Shown: positions 22,859 to 36,750, counted from the stretch's first letter. The stretch: DNA of 64,000 nt from Eudromia elegans (GCA_003342815.1 PTEX01000164.1:1341748-1405747); one strand, 5' to 3'. Translations and numbers: made by a program. The notes: a model not told the origin generated them from the letters alone.

Positions 22859-25800
22859 CTGCAATTCACAAAGTGCAACGTTGTGAAACAGCACACAGTG
22901 GTGTCTTTCACCCCAAACTCTCTAACTTTACAGTTTCTCATCCAGAAAAACAGTAACTCAAAATACTGCTTTGAAAAAAACCAGGTGTTTTTACAAAACA
23001 AAACCAAATAGATCAAACTACCATAGTCCTGCACATATAATCTGTTAAACAGGTGAAACTTAAGATGAAATCTAAATCTGTACTCACAATCTGAATATGT
23101 ACCTTGCATTTAAAATCTTAAATGTCAGAGTGTGCCTCAGACTCTTACGACGTCTTTAATCACCTTGCACCGTGACATCCAGGAAAAAAGTTTCAATTTT
23201 ACACATCTGAAGCCAAAACCACACAACTGTATGTAACATGAGCTGAAGTAACTTCTGTTTGACTTATGACACGAGCTTGAAGAAGACTTAATAACTTATT
23301 TTTGTGTATGAAAAAATGGCTTTTGTACAACATGTGGTCAAAATTAAATTTTAAGAGAGCTGTAGACAAACTGAGGGTGTGATGTGTGCAGTCATATAAT
23401 AACTCTGCTCCACGACTCTTCAAAAAGCAAGATCTGTTCTGAAAGCAAGTGATTTATTGTGACTGCTTTAATGTGCTACTCCATGTAGAGCCTTGCAACT
23501 AGCATATTAAACCTAATGAAACCTGAGAAATGGCTCTTTAAAAAAAAAATGAAGGGCCATATGGTCCTACAAACTCACTGCTATAAAGTTCAGGGAATCA
23601 GTGCAGTAACTTGTTATAACAGTTTAGGGTCAAACTCTATGCTTTAGAGGACATTGCTGTACACGGAAAATCTACAGAAAAGTCGGGATTGTGATCTGAA
23701 AACCTCAGAGAACTCACAGAAAAGCCAACAAGCATATCTGATATCCTATGTAAAAGAGTAACATACACTGTGGGCAAAAATAGTACGCACTAGACTATTA
23801 ACTATTCTAGCTCAAACACTCCATCTGTCAGATTTTTGTTTTTATACTGCACAATATAAGCTGTATCAATGGATCTGCATCAGCACATAGCACAGCGTTT
23901 TTTTCATGTAAAAGTGCAAGGGGGTAAAGACCTTGATGTGTCCTTATATAGGCTATGATGCTATAAGTACATATGACACTGAACTCTATCGTACAGCATC
24001 ATTTTAGGATATTTTTATAAGAGTATTTCTATTCTTCATAACTCCTAGGATATTCAAATTTCTCACTTTCTTGAGGATTTAGCAGAAGTTCTTTTTCTAT
24101 GTCTCAATGCAAGTGGCCTACACGATGCAGCCTGGCTTAGGAGAAGAAAAAAAGCTTAAATTGTAAAACAAAAACCAAACAGAAAGTAAATCTTGGCAAT
24201 GTAAACTCTGTCACAAAACAAAAAAATGTAGGAAAGTCTCTCAACTTGGAAGATGCCCTCTAGAGAGAAACATTTTTCTTCATCAGCTCCTTTTGTAGCT
24301 CCTGCTTTCCTATAGCACTGTATTTATCACATTATGGTATGCATAAATACTTATTTATTTAGGGAAAGGTTCCTGATGAGACATGCACCATCAGTGGTTT
24401 CCACTATGACTGCACCAGTTCTGTAGAGCCACATCTTTCTTTATCAGATGGAAGAGGGATGAGAAATCAGTAGTTTTCCTCTTCTTGTACAAGGCAGAAG
24501 GGCTTCCTGAGGCAGGGAATTTTAACAGAGACTTCTGCCTTCTATTGACTTAATGCGGAGATAGTCTTTATAAGGAAGAGGGTAGGTCTGTAATGTTAAC
24601 TGAAAGAAAGTAAACAACTCTCAGAATTATTCAGCTGCCACTTCACACTCCTCAGCTGCTGCTGAGAAGCTCTGTCACTGTGAGGGGCTTAAATCCCCTA
24701 AAATACGATGTTTTGGGTGACTGCTCATTACTGCTCAACAGTTGATTATCTTTCTCTCTCCACATTTGCATTTTAAACCTGCTAAAACTTATAACATTCC
24801 TATATTCGACAGCACATTTCAAAACTACAGACTGTTGCAGACTGGACAAAAACCCCCAGGGCAGGTAGTACTGCTGATTTCAGCCAGGTATTACTGTGGC
24901 AGTAGCAGTGTGTTTGTCGTGCACGGATCAAATTAGTTTATGCCAATACTCTAGTTAAGCTACTTTGTTCCTATATTAAGGCACACAGATAAACTGATTA
25001 CAGCTGCACCTAGAGATACATCCCTAACTCAGAGATATTAAACAATTGTAGAGTACAGGTTTTGCACTAGCAACATGCATCATGGCATATTGCTGTCTTC
25101 ATGGTAGATGATTAAGGCAGGAAACAGAGCTTGGTCAATTAACCTTTCCTAGCAGATGAAAGCAGCCTCCTGCATGCTGAACTAGATTAACGTACTGCAT
25201 TGGAATATTTCCAACTCTGTCTTTAATGCAACAGGCTATTTTTTTAAAATCATTATTACGTTATAGACGAGTAACTAGGAAATATGACCCACTCAGCATG
25301 GAAGTGTAAAATACAGAGCATTACTGATTATGACCATCTCATAAACCCAACTGTGATGGCTCATTCTTATCATCAGGCTTAGGATGCACATAACCATGTT
25401 AACATGTGGCTGTTAGACATTTTCCTATTTTTTACCCCATCTGGCTGTGTATGTGCATAAATATCATATACCTTAAATCTACCTCTTCAAATAGATGCAA
25501 CTGAAAAAAAATCCTGTGCTGGAATTTTTGAGAGGTTTTCATGTCCTATCCTAGGGTATTGTAGTAGAATTCAATTAAAACTGAATCACCTTTCCATATC
25601 ATAACATAGGTCACATATCAGTATCACAACTAACATTAAAACAAGCTTTCAAGACAATCAAGCATCTTTCAGTAAGTAACAATGTGAGTTTTGCTAGCAG
25701 TTCACCATAAATTATAGTTTATTGTATGAATCATTTCTGGAAGTCATTACCCTGTTTTAATATAATCAAGTGGTTAAATGATGAATAAAATCGAAGGAAG

Positions 25801-28426
25801 GGCTACAGTGTTTTATCTCTGATGCAGACATACAATGAAACATATTAACATTGGGTATTAGACTAAGTCCAACTAGGGCTTAAAAAAATCACTAAGAAAA
25901 AAAAAAACAGATTCACAGAGATAGGCAAGTTATCCAAATAAAATGACTTATTTTAAAATAAAACCAAAACTTTTAATCATGTTATTCATTTTGCTAGAAC
26001 TGTCTGAACTTAAACTTGATAAAATTATTGGGTTTTGATTAAATGATTTGCGAATTTGTCTGAAACTAAATAAAAGAATTTAAAAGGTTTAGCATAAGTA
26101 TCGATGAAATGTCTGACCACACAGTTCTATTAACAACAACTCTTGGTTCTCGGTACATCAAAATATTTCAAGTAAAGTAACACAGAATGAGAAAGCCAGA
26201 GCAATGTACCTTAAGCTCCTGCAAAAGGTCTAAATAACTGCAGTATAATTTCTTTTATGCTTTCTTTAATGATTCAGTATGTGTGGGTTATTTTCTAAGC
26301 AACCTAAGCAAAATCTGATCTCACTAGTATCAAGGGGATGTCATGATTTCAAAGGGTCAAATTAGAAAATGATTCTTTATTCCAAGCTTGTCCCTTTCTG
26401 TCACTGATAAAGTAAGAGTATTGTTTAAAAAAAAATCAAAATTCTTTCCACTCATAATCACAGGATGCTTACTCCTTTACATACCACCTTGTAGTTTCAG
26501 GATTTATTGTCCCTTAAAAAGAATAACTAAGTGTTGAGACCAAATTATAGACAGACAACTGAGACTAAATAAAATCAATCCACAATTTGATTTGCTTTTA
26601 TATAACAGACTTCTCATAAAATTATTTCTGCACTGTCTGTAATCAAATCTGAGACCTGATCAACTTGAAAGCTAACTAATATCCTGAGCTTGCACTGTTA
26701 ATTAGAGTTCAGAATACTATGGGGCAAAGCAGTATGTTAAAAAATGAGCTACAGGTCTGCTCAAATCATTGAAGATCCTTCACTAGGTAAGCCAGTGCTG
26801 TATTATTAAACAACACAGCCTAGTGGGAAAATCTAGTCACTAAGCAAGTATTAGGAAGTGTCTGCAAAGAACATTTCACTAGTATATACAAAGATTAATA
26901 GCAATAACTATCCTATTTCAGAGCAGTCATAAGACAGGCGGAGTCCAAGCTCAAAATGAAAGAAATAAGTTAGAACTATTGCTGGTGGCATTTAATGCAG
27001 CTTTGGCTGCCCTGGTGCAAAGACTCAGCAGTTCATACAAATCTGACATTTTTTAACTATCCATCTATTTAGTCCAGCTCTTTTTGAGATGGATGTACTT
27101 AATACTTTCCTATTAGGGAGAACTGTGATGAACTCAACAAAATATTAGTATCAGAAATTAGTAGAAAAAAAGAAAAAAGAAAATGAAATGATCAATAAAA
27201 GAGAACACAGGCAAATACACAGAGTATCAACATGTTGAGAAAGGTGGCAGCCTGCAACTTTACAAGGAGCTATCTTAGGAAGTTTTGCTGTACTTGTATT
27301 TTTTGTTATATTAAGGGAAGTTTTAATCCAGTTAGAAAGATATCTAAGAGAAGAGAGAGTGGGATAAATGAAATTTCATGAAGAATGAATGTAAGTCAAA
27401 AATATGGATGTTAGTTGAATTATATTTACAGAAATACAAATTTATTTCTTAATAACACCTCAATCCCATAACCCACCAAATGCCTATATTCCTAAAAATT
27501 CCCCTGACAACAATACAAGTCTATATAAAAACATGCTTTAGTGCCATGAACTTCTGATATACAATTTTTTCCTCCACCTCCCTCCTCTCTCTGAATGTCA
27601 CAAGAACTGCTGTGTGCAAAGAAAAGGTCCAGATTCACCTCATATTAACTTGGCTTTGTGCTCCGCTAAGTTCACTGTCTTTAATGTGGTTTATTCCTAA
27701 TTTATGAAGGTATTAAAAATTTGAGAAGATAAATCTGTTATTCAAAGGCTGACAGTTGGAAAAATGCTGTCAAAAATCTATTTCTCACTCCACCAAACAG
27801 TATTACTCCTTTAAAGGTATTTTGCAACCAGTTTTCAGTCACCTACAGATCCAATTTTTTAAAGCAACAGCACTATATTACAAATGACTTTCTAGCTTAA
27901 ATGTAGTCTCTTTTGTCAAATAATCCGGACTCTAGTCTAAACAAATTGTTTTGAGAAAACAGTATTAGTATTAAAAATTAATATCCAAGAGGGACAGTAT
28001 AGCACAACAATCCATTCTGAAGAACAGGACTATAACCAGCACTAAATATCTTGCATGCTTTATATATCAATAGCGTTTTCCTCCCCTTTCCATTCTTTTT
28101 GAGCTAGACATACAAAAGAAGGGCTCTAAGAAAGCATAGTCACAAGATAAGTGACAGGCCATCTGATTTTGTATTGAAAGTATCAGACATTTCACCTGTT
28201 CCAAGAATAACATGGAAAAAAAGAAATGTCAAATTTTCTAATTATCTTTCTTTTAAGCTTCAAAAGGATATTAATGCTTTCATATATGATACAGTACTGA
28301 TGTGTATTTTTTCACGTTAGATATTCCAGATAAAAAGGTCAAAGAAGAGCTGTTGTGTCATGCTGGTAGGCACTACATGATCCATCATGCACAGAAAAAG
28401 CATTCCACACAAGGAAACAATCTTAC
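22859..28426. other. LDB3 intron
   Basis: A 5.6-kb AT-rich intron between the common exon and the skeletal ZM exon. No transposon was recognised, only short A/T runs. Confidence 0.65.
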
Positions 28427-28630
28427 CCAGCAAACTCTCCACCTTGGGCTTGTGCCTGGCCTGCAATTGCATCCATGATAGCATCTTGGGAGTACATGCT
28501 GATCGGGGTGTTATACTGCGCGTGAATTATGGTAGCTTTGCCGCCCAAGCCTTTCACCTCAATGGGTTTGTGTGTAGACAGGGCAGAGTCCTTCAGGACA
28601 CTGGGGTTGAAACGTTCCACAAACTCCGTA
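28427..28630 (-). CDS. LDB3: LDB3 exon: skeletal-type ZM-motif exon
   Basis: This 204-nt exon has acceptor ...gtgcataactcag and donor GCTGG|gtaaga, and goes from phase 2 to phase 2. It encodes VERFNPSVLKDSALSTHKP, then IEVKGLGGKATIIHAQ and the ZM motif around YNTPISMYSQDAIMDAIAGQ, ending GGEFAG. It is almost identical to the human skeletal-isoform sequence and is the most conserved coding block in the window. Base composition is clearly richer in GC and CpG than the flanking intron. Like the heart exon it ends in GG, so both join the common exon through the same split Gly codon. Confidence 0.96.
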
Positions 28631-31600
28631 CTGAGTTATGCACAAGTGAGGTTTGACAGGGAAAAGAGGGGAAGAAAGGACAGAAGGGTGAGGATTAAGT
28701 GAGAAAACAGGAACTAACAGAAATGTGCATGTGTCTTCACAGCATCTCACCACAAAAGCTCAGAAAGAAAGAAGCAATGTAAAAAGTAATAGTTAAAAGC
28801 CGGTTGTGGTAATAGATGAGATTTTTATGTTGTCTCTCAGATATGCAAACAGAAAAAAAAAAGGTTAAACAGTTGTCATTTTATAAAAAAATCATGAGAA
28901 ATCACCACATATCTGTGGTTTTCACACAAAGAAGTCTACTCTCACATGCATATATATCATTATATACATATCTATACACACATGCATATATGCATGCACC
29001 TGGATATAAAGGAGAGAATTCCAAATTTTTTCACTATATCCATTTACTATTTCAAATGGATCTTATCAAGTGCTAGAAAGTGGTGGACATATGTCAGATT
29101 CTCTATTATTTAGAAGGCTACAATGTTTACTGCATGGATGATTAATCATAGTGAAACTTAGTAGCTATGCCTCTTAATCTTCAAAACTCTCCTCACAGAC
29201 AGGAAGTCATATTCGCAAAAATCTCCGTGTGGACTGCCAGAAGAGTTGCTATAGTATGATAAATTCACCGAAAAAAAATCAGCCTTAGATCAAAATAACC
29301 TACATTGCAATCTATGGGACAACTGCAGTTGGAAGAGTTGTAGCCCTATTTTCTAGTTGTTCCACTTATAAGTAAGGATTTTTATTTCAGCCATTGAATC
29401 TCGGGCAGGATAACTGAGGTTTCCACAGCAATAGAAAGTCACTTCAATGTCAGACTTCAAGTTATGAGCACCTGGCTTCCTCGCATTGCCTGGTTGTATA
29501 ATATTATCATCTTAGAGTCAGCACTTAGTATTCTGGAGGGCTTTTTTTGGATTACCTAAACCTCAGACCATCATTCAGTGAAGCAAGTACTCTCTTCTCT
29601 AAATATTGGGAGACTACATCTTTCTTTAAGCTACTGTTCTTTCCCTGTTGACAGTAGGCTGAATGCACTGCAGGTTCTGTACACTAATCAGAGCAGGGTG
29701 AAGCTAATAATTTTGTTCTTTAGGAACTAAGCTTATTGCACAATAGTTTCATTTTAAATTGAAGCAAAAGCTAGAAAAGGATATATTCCCCAACACCAAA
29801 AGAAATTATGAAAATATTATTATTGTTTAGCTGCAATAGGTGTCTGAGAAATAAATCAGCATCCTCAACCTTGCATGCAGGAAAAAGAAAAATCAAATTG
29901 ATAGCCATCTAACTTAATCTTCCACTGACTAGCAAATGGTGTGCCACCTGTGGAGCGAGTCAGCAGAATCCATTTTAGTTCAGCATTTTGTTTGTGGGAT
30001 GCCTGACTGAAGATGGACAGTAAGAGAGTTATGCATCATTCAGAATATTTGAAAGAACATTAACAGCAACATGCTCAAGAACAAAGACACAGATACACAC
30101 ATGCTGCAGTATAATCCTAGCTTTTAACCCATGCATCGTTGTTATAAGGGAGGGGCATGGAAAGCTGCATTATGCATTCATGCACAAGGGTAAACCAGCT
30201 TTTTATAGAGACATTTTTACCATTTTTTTCATTAACTATTTTCTAAATATGATAGCATTATTAACTGACTTGATATGCCTAAGGATTTTATACTCACTAA
30301 GCATGCACATGCCTTACTCTAAGGATGGCTTTTCTTTTCTAATACACTACACATTCAGGTCATTTGGAACACAAAGGTCCTCAACATTTTGAATTTGGTG
30401 TTCTCTTTTCCTCCCTTCCCCCCTCCCCCCTCCAATAAGTGTTGAAAAGATTCTAAACCGAAGACTTGAGAAGACTGCAAAGTAAAAACCGAGGTTAAGA
30501 ACATAGAACACAGCAGCTGGTTTCAACAGCTGTAGAATAAATATTAGATCTCTCTAGATCTAAAAGAAGATCTTAAATCAGCTTAAGCTTCCCTAAAAGT
30601 AGTAGCAGTAGTAGTGGTAGTAGTGATTTAGACTTTGTCTCATGTAATTGAAATGTTTGAATGGTCTCTTTCAGAGATCATTATCACCAGATTTAGACAC
30701 ATTAGCCATACCAAAGCAAAACATGTACTGAAATCAACTTGATTTCCATAAAAACAAGAGAAAAGGGTACAAATTTTGAACTGCAGAGTTCTTATTTTAG
30801 CTCAGTGAATGAAGAGAGAGATTAATGACTGCAAAGGTTACTGTGTTCTAGGACAAAGTGGTAGAGGTACAATCATAGAGACAGCTGGAGCAATTGTGCA
30901 AATGAGTGTTATTTTTATGCAAAGCTGGAAAAATTATTATCAGAAAAAACAAATATGAAAGAAAGATTAAAAAATTATAATGTGATTTCCCTGTTCCAAG
31001 ACAATAACATAATAACTACAATTGTAATGTGGCAAGAGCTTCTTTGAATACAAAAGTCAGATGCCTTATTAGAAGCAACAGAAAATCCCAGCATGTATTA
31101 TTTTTCCCCAGACAGACTTGTATGTTCATGTATTCTATTATTTCTATACTTTTCTTACTAGTTTAAATTTGGCATTTATTTTATTGCTGAAGTTAGCCCA
31201 GTCTCTTCAGCTATTTCTGGCAGCATTCTTTCCAGGGATGGAAAGCAGGAATTTAGAAAGAATACTCTGTCATTATCTTAGAAAACTCAAGAAGAAAGCT
31301 AAGAATTCAGCAAATTTCCCTACATAAAACAGATTAATCACCATTTCAAGTCTATAATTTGTTCTTATCCAAGCAAACTTTTAACTAAGGTCAAGAAATT
31401 TTTAGATCTTTTCAAGACCAGTGTCTGATACCAGCTATTCACACTGTAAGTGTGAATTTTAGTGGAGTAGGACTTAAAAATGTAACATAAAAGTTAATGC
31501 TAAAAATACATCACTAATAATACAAGCAAAAAAGGTTACAACTAAGACTCCCCAAATCCTAACAGCAAAAATTATTTGAAGAGTTCAGTGGAATTATACC

Positions 31601-31904
31601 CAGGCTGTAGAAACTGTAAAGTCTAAAAGTAATTGCAAAAATCGAGCAACCTCAAATTCTAACTACATTTGCAGTATTAGAACATCACTGTGAAATGCTG
31701 AGCACACGGTATTCTCAGAACAGAGCCACCAACAGATGCCAGTAGCCATGTATGACACTTGTCATATCAATAAGTTTTTTTAAAAATACTTCCACTTGCA
31801 AGCAGACACAGCAGGAACACCAGGGATCATGCTACCCCAGAAAACAAATCTTCACACATACAGCGTAACACAAATACTTGGCACTACACAGAAGCGATAC
31901 TAAC
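28631..31904. other. LDB3 intron
   Basis: AT-rich intron between the two skeletal exons. It has an alternating AT/GCATG low-complexity stretch at about 28945-29000 and a short imperfect AGT-trinucleotide repeat at about 30598-30626. Confidence 0.65.
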
Positions 31905-31927
31905 TTGGAAGTGGTGTTGGTTATGAC
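31905..31927 (-). CDS. LDB3: LDB3 exon: 23-nt skeletal-type micro-exon
   Basis: This micro-exon has acceptor ...cttcttttag and donor TCCAA|gttagt, and goes from phase 0 to phase 2. It reads VITNTTS plus the AA of a split Asn codon. Joined to the next exon it gives VITNTTSNTEFVERFN, which aligns without gaps to remembered human VVVNSPANADYQERFN. This shows that both the exon length and the junction are conserved. It replaces the heart exon in skeletal transcripts. It is too short for ORF-based gene finding and easily missed. Confidence 0.88.
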
Positions 31928-33017
31928 CTAAAAGAAGAGAAAGAGAAGAAACATCAAAAACAAACAGAAATTGTCAATAGTTTTTAGTGTGCAAAGGACA
32001 AGAAGTATTTACAGAAGTTTATGGAAGCTTTTTTCCAGCTTGTCTACAAATAGAAACAGAAAGTAAATGTACACCTGAAAGCCTCAATGTGATTAAGAAA
32101 GGAAAAAATGTAGGGATTATAGTTTATCCAACAGGATTTAGTAGAGTACAATGGCATTTTGGCTGACCCTTGAATGCAATTTTATTACTGTGCATCCCCT
32201 GGAAGTACTTTTATCTTAGAAGCACTGCTTCCAAAAGACAGGAGACATTTGTAGAATATATTTCTCACCTAAAAGTAGTAAATGAGTGGTAGAGATGACA
32301 CTCTTCCCTCAGATACCAAATATCCAGGGAGGAGTCTCTTCTCCACAGGCTTGCCTCTAGTCTTTTCTACACTGGAGAAGAGCCAGATAAAATATTCATG
32401 GCTATTTTATATCTCAAAATAGAGTTAAAACTTTTTTATTTAACAAACTACTTGTCTAAATTTAATTGCACTTATGCCAACAGCGGTGTGAGCTAATTGA
32501 TTTCAGCCTAGTCTTTCCAAGTTTTCTTAGTGTGAAATGAAAACAGGCAATTCAGTCCACACATTTGGTTTCTTTTGGATATTCACATCAGAATATTTCC
32601 TCTCTTTGTTATGTACTGAGTTGAAAAAAACATATGCTCATTCTACAACCCACTGTGCTCCATAAACAAGAGGTAACTGGCTTACACAATAGTCCAAAAG
32701 AAATACAATATAAAAACTTTAAACGTAGGTCCTAGGCCAGCCAAAACTAGATGCAACAGAGAGAATGTGTACACAACCTGTAATATTATTTACCAGTAAC
32801 TCTGCTGGTTGCAAAGAATAATAATGGACTATGATTATTTTTGCTCAGTTTCCAACTTTACAATGCCCATTTTTTGTTTTTCTTCTTGGATAAAGAGTAA
32901 TTTATCATGGTATGACTAAAGGAAAATGGACAAGACTCCAGGATCAGCTATTAAATATTACTCCTTATTTAGCTGCACAGAGTACTGTTGATAGATCTAA
33001 GTATTAAGTCTACCAAC

Positions 33018-33183
33018 CTGCTACCAACACTTCCGGATTTGGAGGGTATCTGGAACTGATACATGACAGTGGACAGCAACGATGCTACTCGAATGATATT
33101 CAAAGTCCATTTTGTATCTTTCTGTTTTTGCTCATATTCCTGCTTCATTTTACAAAGTCCTTCTACAACAGACTCAGCTGCTT
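33018..33183 (-). other. Unassigned exon-like block with strong coding bias
   Basis: This 166-nt block runs from a weak acceptor (gaaaaacag) to donor AGCAG|gttggt, phase 1 in and phase 2 out. It is open for 54 codons with a purine-first codon pattern and CpGs that are rare in the surrounding intron. Segments read AAESVVEGLCKMKQEYEQKQ and NIIRVASLLSTVMYQF, with an internal ATG. Its phase-2 end is compatible with the skeletal ZM or common exon of LDB3. The protein is unrecognised. Confidence 0.33.
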
Positions 33184-34266
33184 CTGTTTTTCATGGTCAA
33201 AAATATTCTAATGATCCAAAGTCACTATCAAGGCTCCGCACTTTTGCTTTTCAGGGGAAAAGCAATCACAACTCACTTTTTACAGTTACTGTTCTTCAGG
33301 TCTCATATTTGAAAATATTCATCAAGCTATACAAACCCTGAATTAGGATATATTTATCAATCTCTTAGAGGAAATGTAGAGATATATTAGGAACAAGCTG
33401 TAGTCAGTTAAGTACATCAGGGATCCTATATCCATCTTAGGTATTTATAAGACAGCTGGGCACTTGCTTCTAATCAAACATGGTGTAATACTATCATGTT
33501 CTGAAGTGTACTCTGACGGCTGCTGTAATCTTCTAATCTGAGTCTCTGCCTTGCACAGAAAATAACACATTAAAGGTAGAAGTAGAGTCCTTAAGAGAGG
33601 TCTTAAAGAGAAGAATCACTTATTTTCATGCAAAAATACGCAGAGATAAAAACATTACATGTATTCACTAAAAACAAATTAACAGATATATGTCTTGCTA
33701 AAGATTTTTTTTCTTAAAAGTGAACAGATTACTGCAACGTCCTTCAGAAAGCATTCGATGAGCAAATCCTCTCCCATTTAAAGCCACACTTTTTTCCAGC
33801 TTGATTCTAAATGTAGACAAGTACTAAACACTCAACTTGCTCTCTCAAAGAGGTTACACAGTATGAAACTTGTAACCCAAACCACCAGGCATAAACACAC
33901 ATGGAACAGGCTGACCAACCGTGTGAAGCGTAACTTATACCACAATAAAAAGAACCATATGTGAGAAGTTATGGCTTAGTCTTCATATTTATTAATATTC
34001 CCCCTTTAAGAACCTTCAGCACATCAAGTTTTAGCAGATCTTTATATTTGATGAAAAAGTCTTAATAATGTAAAAGTGAACAAAAAAGCAGATGCTTTGT
34101 TATCCACTAAATGTCAAGGAAACACTCTCAATTTCAGCCTCCCAGTAGGATTTTCCAAAGGGTTTTGCTAAACCTTTATCTGAATTCTCAACATTAGGTT
34201 TAAGTGACTCAGTGAAAAGGAAAGCATCACTGAAATAGAAATATATCTTAAGATCTACCCAATCAC

Positions 34267-34486
34267 CTGAATTCTCTCATTGTTTTAATCATATTGGTAA
34301 GTGGATGAATGTATGACAGATTGACAGCTTTGGAGTTGCACTCTTTCAGAGTCTTTATACAGCATTTTATAACGTACTGTATACCAATGTCCAAAGCAGC
34401 CAAGTCCAGAGCTGACTTTGCAGTACTTACAGTGCCTTTCTCAAGCACTTTTTCATATACACACAGTGATTTAGAAACCATCATGG
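34267..34486 (-). other. Unassigned exon-like block
   Basis: Acceptor ...gacactttttatcag and donor TTCAG|gtgatt enclose 220 nt, phase 1 in and phase 2 out. The frame includes ALDLAALDIGIQYVIKCCIK and ends MIKTMREF. It looks like a helical protein fragment, but no family was recognised, and open frames of this length also occur by chance here. Confidence 0.3.
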
Positions 34487-36343
34487 CTGATAAAAAGTGT
34501 CAAGATAGTTAGAGACTATAAGAAAGAAGACACTCAGTCCTGAACAATACTCAAATGAGAGGAAGAAAAGGATTATTCAACTCCAAATTTTGACTGCAAG
34601 TAAACAGAGATTCACAATGATCTAAATCTCAGATTTTTCTGAAAACAAAACCAAACAGCACAAAAACCCACAAAAAACCCCAAAACAACAACAAAAAAAC
34701 CCATAGTGAAATAAAAACAACACACCACATCTAATGGTGATGGTTCCAAGATAAAATCTTGCTTCTTAATTCGTTTTGCTGCCCCAAACCACAGGTCTGC
34801 ACTCAAGGAAAACTTGAATTATCTTGCCCTCCAACAATCACAGATACTTATATGGTCCTACTGCAACACCCTCCAGAATCAACAGAATAGCTGACATTGA
34901 CTTCAGTTAGCGATGGATGTGTATTGTGTATAATTTCAATAACAGTCACGAAACTGAACCACCCAAAATATACCCCCACGACAACAGCTTCAGCACATGT
35001 TAGGGAGACATGTGAGGATAGTGGGAGAAAAATAGTGAGACATACTCCCAAGAAATCTCACATATGGAAATTATTCAAGAATTAGTTGTCATGGTAAAAC
35101 AATACACAAAGAAAGAAGCATTCTGAAGCTTGTTTTGATAACTCTACTTACTAATTCAAATTATTTTCCTTTAAATACTAATTGCCTTTCTTAATTATCC
35201 AGTGTGAGAATTAAGTACAGAATTTGTTCATGTAAGTTAGTTGAGATTGTTAATATGAAGTGTTGAAAAGTTATCTAAAAATATATTATCTAAACTCTGC
35301 ACGAATCATCTAAAGCATGCGTATATGCTTTTTTCAGAATAAAATTGTCTTACTTCGCTGTGACTTAAAATCTACTGACTTCACTCTTGCAACAGAGACA
35401 CTTCTGCAACAGGATATTAAGTAGCAGAAAATACATGTATCCAACAAGCAGATTGTTTGACTTTTCTGTTTCATGTAGGCAGATCCCAAGTATTCAAATG
35501 ACCTTTTGTTTCATAATTATAATAAGGAGTTTTATTTTAGATAACCAAGTAAAAACGATAGACATTTGTTTGTAAATTAAAAAGTGAAGGTAGAGGAGTT
35601 AGCATTTTTCCCCTCATTGTTTTCCCTCATGTAAGTCTTGCTGTTGCACAGTCCAAGCTGCTCACTTCACCCACTCACAGATAAGAGAATTCATCTGCAA
35701 TATGAAAACCTTGATAGCACAGTATCAAAATATCTGGGTATTAACTAGAGATATAATCCTTCGTAGATACAAGTTACTAACAAAGCTATAACAAGTTAAT
35801 AACAGCACTTAGACGTGACACACATGATGTTCAAGCTAGAGGATTCAACAGATTTAACTTTTGACTTGTCTTACACAAGGAAGTCAACACATTTAGGAAT
35901 GAGCTACAGGAGCATACTTCAGGAAATAAGCATGTCAGATTTGCTGATCAAAGCAACTACTCATTAGGTAAGCACCAAAACTCAGATCTCTCTTAAAATA
36001 GCTTCTCTAATGACCTATAGTGATATCTGGGGTTCTATGAGTCTACATACAGTAATCTAAAATGGTAAGTGCCAAAGTCTGAGGTTATCAGTTACTTCAG
36101 TAATTGTCTTTCTCCTCATGCTCTGGCAACTATTGCAAATTCATACTGTAATTCAAATACTGATGACCAAGAGTTATGTAATGGTACTGTGTAAATCTCA
36201 TGAGGATATTGAAAAATTTATGATTGTTCCAGACCTTAATCATGTTTACAAAATAAATGCACAATAGAGTAGGTACTATCACATTTATTTTTCAGAAAAT
36301 TCACTTCTTACTGGAATAGTGAATATTATAACATGTTACCTAC

Positions 36344-36750
36344 CCTCTAGGAAGTCCACCTTCCGAAGCCCTTCGTTTGAGACTTAATTTATGCATCTCA
36401 GCCATTTCCCTGAGAGTCTCTGCTGAGTAAAGGCCAATAGGGTTGTTATATTGCCTTGCAGGGCTCAGTTGGTGTTTAGGGCTATTACCATCAGGGAATA
36501 CAGGACTTAGGTTTGAACCTAGATTACTCTTTGTAGGCGAAACGTCAGGTGTCACAGACTGAGAGGACATGGAAGATCTAACTGTGGTAGTCTTTAAGTA
36601 GGAAGAGCTATTTGAAATGCTGATATCTTGCTTGCTGAGGTAGCCTGAAAATGTTCCATTGGTTGCTAAAACACTACCCATAGGCCCAGGCGCCGTGTTA
36701 GTTAGAGGACTGAAGCTTGCTCTGCTGCCATTGATTTCCCAAGAAGGTTC
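36344..36750 (-). CDS. LDB3: LDB3 exon: heart-type ZM-motif exon
   Basis: This 407-nt exon has acceptor ...gtttgctactacag and donor AGAGG|gtaggt, and goes from phase 0 to phase 2. It encodes about 135 residues. It starts EPSWEINGS (human DPALDTNGS), continues through a Ser/Thr/Asn-rich stretch that differs from the mammalian sequence, and ends with the ZASP-like motif RQYNNPIGLYSAETLREMAE and then SEGGLPRG. The ZM motif binds the alpha-actinin rod and helps place the protein in the Z-disc. By analogy with mammals this is the heart-enriched exon, mutually exclusive with the skeletal pair downstream. A 15-nt T run and further pyrimidines (A-rich on the plus strand, 36779-36804) lie just upstream of the acceptor. 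Its final GG plus T from the common exon makes a Gly codon. Confidence 0.95.

Larger units (their letters stand above)
31928..36343. other. LDB3 intron between the skeletal micro-exon and the heart exon
   Basis: AT-rich intron with two exon-like blocks at 33018-33183 and 34267-34486, listed separately. It also has a short A/C-rich stretch around 34640-34730. No transposon was recognised. Confidence 0.65.
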
